Origin: Thermoplasmata archaeon
GTDB lineage: Archaea; Thermoplasmatota; Thermoplasmata; Sysuiplasmatales; Sysuiplasmataceae
Direction of reading: 5' to 3'
Assembly (NCBI GenBank): GCA_021817225.1
Contig: JAKAVR010000015.1
Location: 1 to 37,946 of the forward strand
Length of the DNA stretch: 37,946 bases
Shown here: in pieces, positions 9,101 to 14,662 of the stretch
How the letters are laid out: every line of letters starts with the position of its first letter
How positions within the stretch are numbered: position 1 is the first letter of the stretch
Position numbers and translations under genes: made by a program
Notes under the pieces: model-generated
Told to the model about the DNA's origin: nothing
The model's database searches: none
The model's input: only the letters and a program-made list of their open reading frames with translations

Positions 9101-9773
9101 TCTTCTCACTGAGATAGCGTTCAGCCGCCTTCTTCTCCTGTTCGAGCTTGTTCAATTCCCCCTTGAGTTCGGATAGGACCGACTTGGCAGTTGTCAGGTT
9201 TGTCTCGATCTGTATTTTTTCCTTTTCAGCCCGCTCTATCTCCTCGTCAAAAGCGGTAATGCCGGCGATGTCGTCTATGATTCTCCTCCTTTCCACATTA
9301 CCCATCTCGACTATCCTTGTCACATCGCCCTGCTGCACAAAATTATAGCCGTCCGCACTCAGTTTCGCCTCCCTGAGCAGGACATCAAATTCACCCAGGG
9401 ATGACTTCCTTCCGTTTACGTAGAAGTAGGAGGCATACCCGTCGCCCTCAGTGGATTTGCGCACCGTTCTGGTCAGAACAACATCATCTGCATCGTATGG
9501 TATTGCGCGGTCACTGTTGTCGAATGTCAGTGAAACAGTGGCATATGTGGAGGGGTTCTTGTCCTTCCCTCCATTGTATATGAGGTCTGTCAGCTTCCCG
9601 GCCCTTATCATCTTCGAACTCTTTGGCCCGAGCACAAAAAGTATTCCGTCAGAAATGTTGGACTTGCCCGACCCATTAGGACCGGTGATGACCGTGTATC
9701 CTGGCTGGAGCGGAATTTTCACCTTTCTGCCGAACGACTTGAAGTTCTCAAGTGAGATCTCTTTCAGGTACAT
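6183..9773 (-). CDS. smc: Chromosome segregation protein SMC
   Basis: 1196 residues, full SMC length. Walker A GPNGSGKS is at 31-38, a long coiled coil runs from about 165 to 500, the hinge domain spans about 520-680 (GIYGTVAELCRIEKDFEEAIQTAAGSRMNAIVV and GGSADKG), a second coiled coil runs to about 1000, the signature LSGGEKSLAALAF starts at 1091 and Walker B AYFMDEVDMFLD follows at 1115 (D1119, E1120). It is an ATP-driven loop-forming ATPase that compacts and separates chromosomes, acting with ScpA and ScpB encoded next. The ATG at 9773 has a strong Shine-Dalgarno match (GGTGATCC, 9777-9784). Many forward ORFs inside it are shadows of the coiled-coil codons. Confidence 0.97.
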   Translation of the reverse strand: MYLKEISLENFKSFGRKVKIPLQPGYTVITGPNGSGKSNISDGILFVLGPKSSKMIRAGKLTDLIYNGGKDKNPSTYATVSLTFDNSDRAIPYDADDVVLTRTVRKSTEGDGYASYFYVNGRKSSLGEFDVLLREAKLSADGYNFVQQGDVTRIVEMGNVERRRIIDDIAGITAFDEEIERAEKEKIQIETNLTTAKSVLSELKGELNKLEQEKKAAERYLSEKKRLENSRLTLDEKKLATTEEELKSINEQIAGHSTQIEKLTAEVAQREEELKRLESSLKSKDDEIDRAGGEEAREIRKKLDDAKINRAKNTDGAEGAREQADEFQLSLKALRSRQNSGVSEAKKLSESIAAAETELAEKSRKLEESKTALSELESKLGEGDERSGKLQSQINKLNNEIAIADEDIRHLQLEHDRIKDKKERDSVEFAKVEDAKNNIEFEFKDAVWQLKDMGSGEKEKDAELRKCQDDFVRLKRKEGELSTRIDELEKNIKSLTREYERLKAQHDARADMQGGYMRGIRALLETRDRNEIKGIYGTVAELCRIEKDFEEAIQTAAGSRMNAIVVEDDGVAATCINFLKKSGLGRITFLPLNKMMDGRPRGKAIMSSSQTLGFAIDHIEFEDKFRPALWYVFGDTLVVRNLDDMRRLMGGIRLVTLDGDIAEASGAMIGGSADKGARKQLVETGRLDEVGEKLRSMTVESEQKGVDLMNTRSELRVLEEKIKHLKASAGDSSKTLSELTAKRNQLEKSLNEHLFNLSKFREANASSEKLLMEVDAKLETANLNSKNLKAERDAKSRELLSDKPKEVSNRVNSLREDISRLKDGIQESTIKANGDRVQLQFLEKSNRETSGEIVQIEQKIFALREKAKECEKNSSRLQIEINALEKMEESVSSAQAALRKERDEIVRSSLTERGLVTKARERIDTLRDLIITQKSNIVAVEEKKRELSSEIETLRNGGAVRLEGDFTMDKLKDEIASAEKTLSSIGGVNMLAIEDYEQTSSRCENLQGEIGEFEAKQRSLIKLVDEINKKKRAGLMRVFDSINTNFRQIYSRLSGGSDGELVLENREDPLQGGMIIKVRQKERKTLRIEALSGGEKSLAALAFIFSIQQFDPSPAYFMDEVDMFLDGINSESVARMVKGLSATAQFLQVSLRKVTLNSADRLIGVTKQLTGLSEVFLRDLPDAEMAQSTEMQGVEG

Positions 9774-9776
9774 CCA

Positions 9777-9784
9777 GGATCACC
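9777..9784 (-). promoter_or_regulatory. Shine-Dalgarno site of smc
   Basis: On the minus strand the bases read GGTGATCC, complementary to the 3' end of archaeal 16S rRNA, ending 3 nt before the smc ATG. This fixes the start and shows that smc has a leader, unlike several leaderless-looking genes in the window. Confidence 0.7.
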
Positions 9785-9861
9785 CCGTTGGGATAATCCA
9801 GACTGGCAAACTGTCATTGACCACTGTGCATCCCTTGACTGGAATGATGATTGATAAACAT

Positions 9862-9876
9862 GCATATAATATATGC
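9862..9876 (-). promoter_or_regulatory. Likely TATA region of the smc-scpA-scpB operon
   Basis: GCATATAATATATGC is a near-palindromic AT core in the divergent region between smc and the glycosyltransferase. On the minus strand it would place transcription start near 9840-9848, giving smc a leader of about 70 nt that contains the SD site. Its symmetry would also suit an operator. No other AT-rich element lies nearer to smc. Confidence 0.4.
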
Positions 9877-9989
9877 GGCGGGTCGAACAGGAAACAAAAT
9901 CAACGGGAAGAAGACCCGGATGACAATGTTGGCCGATTTGGACACCTCCCCGGAGGGTTGCATCCAATGATTGAGAGAGCAAAAAGTAA

Positions 9990-10003
9990 TTATTATAAAA
10001 ATA
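9990..10003 (+). promoter_or_regulatory. TATA-like box of the glycosyltransferase gene (leaderless)
   Basis: TTATTATAAAAATA lies 8-21 nt before the ATG at 10011 and about 17-30 nt before a second in-frame ATG at 10020. With the usual 24-27 nt from box centre to start site, the transcript would begin around 10020, so the message is probably leaderless and translation may begin at 10020. Confidence 0.5.
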
Positions 10004-10010
10004 GCATTCG

Positions 10011-11180
10011 ATGGGCAACATGCAGCTGGTCCCGTCGATCATTTCAATTGTTGCAATTGCTCTTGTTCTCCTGTATTTCCCGATTGCAATAATGCAGAAC
10101 TGGCTCTTGTTCAGAAACAGAAAGGTATCTGAAGAAGAGTGCAGTCATGATAAGGATCCTGAAAGCAGCAGGAGGGTAATCTGCGTTCTCACCACCAGCG
10201 GCAAGAATCCTCTTGTCGCAGACCATATCCTGAGCGTGCTCAGGACATACAATCTCAAACTTGAGCTTTTTGTCATCAAGGAAGAAGCTGACCATTTCAA
10301 GTACAGTGCGACTGAGATAACCGTCCCGGCACGGTATTCAACTCCAAACAACACAAGAAACAAGATGAGGGCCCTTCAGTATGGAATCGAGTGGCTGCAT
10401 GAGAGGGGATACGGCAGGGAGACTTACATCTGCCATCTTGACGATGATTCCCTTGCCCCCGAAGAGTATCTGGCGCATGTCTTTGTAATGAAGGAGGCAG
10501 CGGGCCAGGGGCACATAAGGCTCAGGAAGGCGGGAGTACACATGCTCTCCACGCTGGCAGACATGGTGAGAGTCTCGAACTGCGATTCATTTTGCCACTT
10601 TTTCAATTCAATCGGAAGGCCCAAGTCAGTGCATGGAGAGGGGCTTGTGATACGGGCTGATGTCGAATACAGCATCGGCTGGGATTTCGGCACATTCGGC
10701 TGCGACGACCTGATCATGGGGCAGCTTGTTGTCAAGAAGGGCCATGTTTTCGGTTTCATACCACATCCGGTGTTCATAGCGCCGCCCGTCTCTGCAAGGG
10801 ATTTCTACAAGCAGAGGAGGAGATGGATAATGTCCATCCTCTGGGCAAACAAGAAGATAAGGGAGATAGACCCGCTGGCCATGGACTGGTTTCTTTACAG
10901 GTATGCGGTCGGCTGGACGGGCATTCTCGGTGTAATCATGTTTGGACTGGGTGTAGTGTTCGGCTTCACCCTCCCATGGCCTGTTGAAGTCGTACTCGGT
11001 TTCAACCTGCTCAGCTACTTCCTCTTCTACCAGTACGGCACGCTGAAGACATCGAAGAAGTTCATGCTGCCAATGGCTTTGCTTCAAGTCCCGGTGGCCA
11101 TCTACGAAGGTGGAACGCTGATCTATTCCCTGCTGTATCCGCCCAAGAAGGACTCATTTGACGTGATTACGAAAGTCTGA
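10011..11180 (+). CDS. Membrane glycosyltransferase family 2, Egghead-like
   Basis: 389 residues. One span (residues about 6-26) anchors the N-terminus. The GT2 catalytic domain follows, with the metal-binding aspartates in CHLDDDSLAP (DDD 144-146), the acceptor-side acidic pair in FGCDDLIMG (about 231-233) and a QxxRW element FYKQRRRWIMS (268-272) typical of GT2 enzymes with C-terminal spans. Two or more C-terminal spans end in the Egghead-family tail (PVAIYEGGTLIYSLLYPPKKDSFDVITK). Egghead is a beta-1,4-mannosyltransferase acting on lipid-linked glycans; here a membrane-bound hexosyltransfer to a lipid carrier or glycolipid is inferred. The ATG at 10020 may be the real start given the TATA position. 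The stop overlaps the long frame of the next gene by one base. Confidence 0.85.
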   Translation: MGNMQLVPSIISIVAIALVLLYFPIAIMQNWLLFRNRKVSEEECSHDKDPESSRRVICVLTTSGKNPLVADHILSVLRTYNLKLELFVIKEEADHFKYSATEITVPARYSTPNNTRNKMRALQYGIEWLHERGYGRETYICHLDDDSLAPEEYLAHVFVMKEAAGQGHIRLRKAGVHMLSTLADMVRVSNCDSFCHFFNSIGRPKSVHGEGLVIRADVEYSIGWDFGTFGCDDLIMGQLVVKKGHVFGFIPHPVFIAPPVSARDFYKQRRRWIMSILWANKKIREIDPLAMDWFLYRYAVGWTGILGVIMFGLGVVFGFTLPWPVEVVLGFNLLSYFLFYQYGTLKTSKKFMLPMALLQVPVAIYEGGTLIYSLLYPPKKDSFDVITKV

Positions 11181-11254
11181 TGCCCCGTGGATACGTCCAG
11201 CACATTCCATTCAGAAGGGATTTCTATCAGTTCGACATTGCAACGCCGATAAAG

Positions 11255-12274
11255 ATGAATCACAGGTATCTTGGAAAGACGGGCCTGAAGGTCAGCGAGT
11301 TCTGCCTCGGATCGATGACTTTCGGCGAGGCCGCGAGCGAGGCTGAAAGTCACAGCATACTCGACAAATTCGTTGCAAATGGAGGCAATTTCATAGACAC
11401 GGCCGATGTGTATACCGGCAGCAAGTCAGAGAGCATCATAGGAGGCTGGCTGAAAAAACAGGACAGAGACCAGTTTGTCATAGCCACAAAGGTGAGATTC
11501 CCCACAGGAAAGGGGCCTAATGATGTGGGGCTCAGCAGGAAACATATAATGAAAGGTGTGAGGGAGAGCCTCAAGAGGCTGAATACTGACTACATAGACC
11601 TTTACCAGGTCCATGCATGGGACCCGGCGACGAACCTGGAGGAAACGCTAAGGACCCTCGACAGGCTTGTGGAGGAGGGGCTTGTGCATAACATAGGGGC
11701 GAGCAATTTCAAGGGATGGCAACTCCAGAAGGCAATCGATCTGAGCAGGGAGCTTGGGCTCGCCACGTTTGCCTGCCTTCAGGCGCAGTACAGCCTAATC
11801 TGCAGGGCGACCGAGTTTGAGCTGCTTCCCATATGCAGGAACGAGGGACTGGGACAGATATCGTGGAGCCCCCTTGGCCGCGGATGGCTGTCAGGGAAAT
11901 ACAAGAAGGAGATGAGCGAACCGCCGGCCAACACAAGAATCGGGGATGCAGTCAGGCAGGGAAACAGGGAAAGGTGGGACGCGAACAACAATGAGAAGAC
12001 ATGGTCGCTGCTTGAAGTACTTCGGGAAATTGCGGATGCCAGGGGAAAGACCGTGGCGCAGACGGCGCTCAACTGGCTGCTGCAGAAGCCCGGTGTCACC
12101 GCACCCATCCTTGGTGTCAGGTCTGTGGCACAGCTCGAGGAGAACATTGGGGCTGCAAACTGGGCACTGACGGCAGAAGAGCTGAAGAAGCTGGATGAAG
12201 CAAGCGAGCCCGAAGTCTCATACCCGTATGATGCATTCGCCGACAGACAGCAGAGAAGGGGCAGGGAAACATAA
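11255..12274 (+). CDS. Aldo/keto reductase
   Basis: 339 residues from ATG 11255, where the family N-terminus begins (MNHRYLGKTGLKVSEFCLGSMTFG). An in-frame ATG at 11180, overlapping the previous stop as TGATG, would add 25 residues without resemblance to the family; coupling from there cannot be excluded. The catalytic tetrad is complete: D48 and Y53 (FIDTADVY), K79 (VIATKV) and H120 (LYQVHAWD). NADPH contacts late in the barrel (LGVRSVAQLEENIGA) are also present. It reduces aldehydes or ketones with NAD(P)H as a soluble TIM-barrel enzyme; the physiological substrate is not predictable, though the sequence resembles the YajO/Tas-like group. Confidence 0.93.
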   Translation: MNHRYLGKTGLKVSEFCLGSMTFGEAASEAESHSILDKFVANGGNFIDTADVYTGSKSESIIGGWLKKQDRDQFVIATKVRFPTGKGPNDVGLSRKHIMKGVRESLKRLNTDYIDLYQVHAWDPATNLEETLRTLDRLVEEGLVHNIGASNFKGWQLQKAIDLSRELGLATFACLQAQYSLICRATEFELLPICRNEGLGQISWSPLGRGWLSGKYKKEMSEPPANTRIGDAVRQGNRERWDANNNEKTWSLLEVLREIADARGKTVAQTALNWLLQKPGVTAPILGVRSVAQLEENIGAANWALTAEELKKLDEASEPEVSYPYDAFADRQQRRGRET

Positions 12275-12839
12275 TCCATTGTGCAATAGCGCTGCTCCCA
12301 TCCACATGTCCGTGCCGCAAGTGAAGCGAGACTGGGGTTTTGGGCAAACGCATAGTGGTGCAGGGATGGCGGAAGCAACCACTGCTGGAAATCCTCATCG
12401 GAGGCCCGGGCTTGTCCCGAACGATGTTTCTGCATGTTCTGAAACTGCCCTAGACTGTTGCCCGCTGTATCCCCTAAATCGCACCACAGCACTGTGTCCC
12501 CCAGCACTTCAACCCATGTGGATCTGAATTTCAATATACAGGCGAATCTCCCCCTTTCCTCAGAAATATCCCGCAGGCGAACCCGATGCTGCACGACTCA
12601 TGTGATGTGCTTCCGTCTTCCTTCTCCACCAAACGCAGCCTTAAATCGGGAAACGCATCCCAATAGAGCATGTCACTTGTGGATGCGAGATCCGGTCCCA
12701 TCAGCATTGGTCGCTCACACAAGCTTCGTGCCCGAATCGTGCCAGTTACAAACAACTGAAATGTGAAGCGATTGTAATGATGCCTGAAAACTGGTAGCTG
12801 GGCAGCGCTAAAAGGGTGCATCTCCTTTCATTTGCCATG
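12275..12839. other. Intergenic stretch of about 565 nt without a supported gene
   Basis: The frames across it (for example minus 12531-12821 and the tail of minus 11779-12594) have no recognisable motifs, show unusual Cys/His/Trp content and lack an AT-rich promoter or SD site. Base texture differs from the neighbouring coding DNA. It may be decayed coding sequence or plain spacer; no tRNA, repeat array or transposon end is visible. Confidence 0.5.
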
Positions 12840-12914
12840 CGGGCCCGCCGGGATTCGAACCCGGGTCGTTGGTTCCGAAGACCAACAGGATGATCCTAGC
12901 TACCCCACGGGCCC
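12840..12914 (-). tRNA. tRNA-Arg, anticodon TCG (reads CGA)
   Basis: A 75-nt cloverleaf on the minus strand with no intron. The acceptor GGGCCCG pairs with CGGGCCC with discriminator G; the D arm is GGGT-AGCTAGGATCA-TCCT; the anticodon stem TTGGT/ACCAA closes the loop CTTCGGA, so 34-36 is TCG; the T arm is CCGGG-TTCGAAT-CCCGG. No CCA is encoded. A TATA-like TTTTATATT (plus-strand 12937-12945) lies at the expected distance upstream. Confidence 0.95.
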
Positions 12915-12935
12915 ATGGTCAAAATCAGGGTCGAC

Positions 12936-12947
12936 AATATAAAACAT
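12936..12947 (-). promoter_or_regulatory. TATA-like box of tRNA-Arg(TCG)
   Basis: On the minus strand the stretch reads TGTTTTATATTG, about 22-33 nt ahead of the tRNA 5' end, in the only AT-rich patch of this spacer. Confidence 0.5.
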
Positions 12948-13007
12948 GTACAGCGGCGATTGACTCGGCCGGTGCCACAGCCAGCAGGTAGTGCCTTAAC
13001 AGAACGC

Positions 13008-13406
13008 TTACTTTCGCTCGATAAGTTCGATCCAGATTCCATTAGGATCCTTAATGAATGCCAGCTTTCCTCCTCCCAGCGAGTAGGGCTCTTTGGCAAT
13101 TTCAACACCTCTTGACTTCATCTCTCCGATAAATTTATCCATGTCTTCCACGCCGAACGCGATGTGGTCTAGCTGGTCTCCTTCGGTGTAATCCTTCTTG
13201 CCCTTCCACCAGGTGAGCTCTATGTTGTGGTTTGTCCCGGCAATGCTCAGGAATGCTATCTCGGCATTGTTCTGTTTTATTTCGCTCCGACTCTCAAGCT
13301 TCATCCCCAGATTCTTCGTGTAAAATTCGATGCTGCCGTCCATGTCCTTCACATTTATCGACGTATGAAGCAACTTCATGAGGTGAGAGATTATTCGCAT
13401 CCCCAT
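13008..13406 (-). CDS. VOC-family metalloprotein, glyoxalase I-like
   Basis: 132 residues from ATG 13406, or 123 from the in-frame ATG at 13379, where the family N-terminus begins (MKLLHTSINVKDMDGSIEFY). Numbered from the inner ATG the four metal ligands of glyoxalase I are all present: H5, E54 (HNIELTWW), H72 (LDHIAFGV) and E118 (GIWIELIE). Two beta-alpha-beta-beta-beta modules make up the whole protein. Glyoxalase I isomerises the methylglyoxal hemithioacetal; in archaea lacking glutathione the thiol partner is uncertain. A TATA-like ATTTAACC at about 13434-13443 (minus) predicts a start site near 13410, which favours 13406 as a leaderless start, so the start remains ambiguous. Confidence 0.88.
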   Translation of the reverse strand: MGMRIISHLMKLLHTSINVKDMDGSIEFYTKNLGMKLESRSEIKQNNAEIAFLSIAGTNHNIELTWWKGKKDYTEGDQLDHIAFGVEDMDKFIGEMKSRGVEIAKEPYSLGGGKLAFIKDPNGIWIELIERK

Positions 13407-13433
13407 AAAGTTGCGCCCGTGTGCGCGGAAAAA

Positions 13434-13443
13434 GGTTAAATCG
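13434..13443 (+). promoter_or_regulatory. Shared TATA-like box between tRNA-Val and the glyoxalase gene
   Basis: AAGGTTAAATCG lies about 23-32 nt before tRNA-Val on the plus strand and about 28-37 nt before the glyoxalase start at 13406 on the minus strand. It is the only AT-rich patch between the two divergent genes, so one box may serve both, or two overlapping boxes exist. Confidence 0.4.
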
Positions 13444-13465
13444 GACCCCGTCAGTCCACGGATTA

Positions 13466-13553
13466 GGGCTGGTGGTCTAGTGGTTATGACGTCGCGCTTA
13501 CAACCGAAAGGTCAGAAACGCGGAGGTCGGCGGTTCAATTCCGCCTCAGCCCA
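13466..13553 (+). tRNA. tRNA-Val, anticodon TAC, with a 15-nt intron
   Basis: 88 nt in the genome, 73 nt after removing the intron. The acceptor GGGCTGG pairs with TCAGCCC (one G-U) with discriminator A; the D arm is GTCT-AGTGGTTA-TGAC; the anticodon stem TCGCG/CGCGG encloses 22 nt instead of 7; the T arm is GGCGG-TTCAATT-CCGCC. The loop starts CTTACA, so 34-36 is TAC. Removing 13503-13517 restores a 7-nt loop (CTTACA+A). The fold fits a bulge-helix-bulge: CTTA opposite TCAG (3 of 4 pairs), 3-nt bulges CAA and AAA each cut after the second base, and a CC/GG stem capped by GAAA. Confidence 0.92.
13503..13517 (+). other. Intron of tRNA-Val at position 37/38
   Basis: 15 nt (ACCGAAAGGTCAGAA) between A37 and A38. 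It carries a small GAAA-capped stem, and both ends fall in 3-nt bulges at the site used by the archaeal tRNA splicing endonuclease. The central helix has one T-C mismatch. Confidence 0.75.
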
Positions 13554-13709
13554 CTCATTCTCAAGGAGGTGTGGGTTGTTTACCGGAAAGATGTCGCCGC
13601 CAGGCAGTCAGAACAGCCCCACATAGGTGCAAGTGCCTGGCAATTGTCTTGGAACGATTCCGTGGAAGGCGTTGAGCGTGAAACCCGAATCTGACTCGTT
13701 TCGCTTGAT

Positions 13710-14543
13710 CTAAGAGCGGGTAAAACGCACGACAATAACAGGGGGTATGTCTTTGAAGTTCTGCCAGTTGAACCAGTTGGCGGCAGCTACTTCCCCGGTA
13801 TTGGAGAAAGCAGGCTCTTCGAAGGCATTGAGAACCAGACCTTGCCTCAGGAAGGCACCCAGCAGGGAACTGAGGGGCCGTTCAAAGTAAAGCTGTGGCT
13901 CGGGCTGACCGGCAATCGCAAGGCCCTTTTCAGACCTCTCCGTGAGGTACCTCCTTATCTCGACACCACAAGTCACCTTCACGACTCCACCTTCCTCAGA
14001 CTCGGTTGCCACCTTGCGCATATCACTTGCGTTGAAGCATGGGTGTGTAACTGAAAACACGAACCTCCCATTTCGCCTGAGAAGAGCAGGAATAGCTTTC
14101 GCAAGCGGTTCTATGTCAGGCATATCCATCAGCGCCATGTTGCAGACGATTACGTCAAAATTCGTGTTTCCGAGCCCGTCGAGCGCTTCCGGATCCGACG
14201 CGTCGATAACCCTGTAATCTATTTTGCGTTCTCCGCTGTTCCCGCGGGCACCTGCCGCCTCGATCTGCTTCTCGCTTATGTCGATTGCAATGACATGCGC
14301 TCCACGTTGCGCCATCCACCTTGAGAGCTGCCCGTTGCCGCAGGCAACGTCAAGAACACTTGCCCCCGGGGTGATCTCCATGAGGCGCTCAAGTGCAGGC
14401 AGGAGCAGGACACGATGGAAGGCGTTCCCTTCCCCCATCCTTGAGTCCCAGAAGGCGGAGTTCCTGTTCCATATCCGCCTTACCTCCGACTTCACGTCTC
14501 TTCCTGAAGCATCAGGCCCGCCTGAATTCATTGCCACGAGCAT
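13710..14543 (-). CDS. Class I SAM-dependent methyltransferase
   Basis: 277 residues from ATG 14543; a second ATG at 14531 (MNSGG) would drop four residues. The Rossmann methyltransferase motifs are clear: motif I VLDVACGNG (63-71), the acidic residue binding the SAM ribose in VIAIDIS (D88), and motif IV FDVIVCNMALMDMPD. The following VFSVTHPCFNA resembles the core seen in UbiE/Methyltransf_11-type small-molecule methyltransferases. The acceptor is unknown. It is transcribed alone; a TATA-like GTTAACTA patch near 14562-14572 on the minus strand lies at the expected distance. Confidence 0.9.
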   Translation of the reverse strand: MLVAMNSGGPDASGRDVKSEVRRIWNRNSAFWDSRMGEGNAFHRVLLLPALERLMEITPGASVLDVACGNGQLSRWMAQRGAHVIAIDISEKQIEAAGARGNSGERKIDYRVIDASDPEALDGLGNTNFDVIVCNMALMDMPDIEPLAKAIPALLRRNGRFVFSVTHPCFNASDMRKVATESEEGGVVKVTCGVEIRRYLTERSEKGLAIAGQPEPQLYFERPLSSLLGAFLRQGLVLNAFEEPAFSNTGEVAAANWFNWQNFKDIPPVIVVRFTRS

Positions 14544-14662
14544 TTTGAAAAGGGGCGCGACTAGTTAACCGTTCGCACCTTTTCCGTAAGCGCACCTGAC
14601 GCCTGACTTGAAAGGGTGTACGAAAAGAATCGCAAACAAGACTTGTCCCCGGCCCGGTTGAA

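Noticed and set aside
9840-9852. ATGATGA read as a C box of a C/D guide RNA upstream of smc
   Set aside because: No matching D box (CTGA) or internal C'/D' pair is found at a suitable distance.
11779-12594. Minus-strand ORF of 271 codons overlapping the aldo/keto reductase end
   Set aside because: Its downstream half is antisense to a certain gene and the rest has no family motifs; rejected as a shadow extending into spacer.
12531-12821. Minus-strand ORF of 96 codons before tRNA-Arg
   Set aside because: No recognisable motif, odd Cys/His/Trp content, no convincing promoter or SD site.
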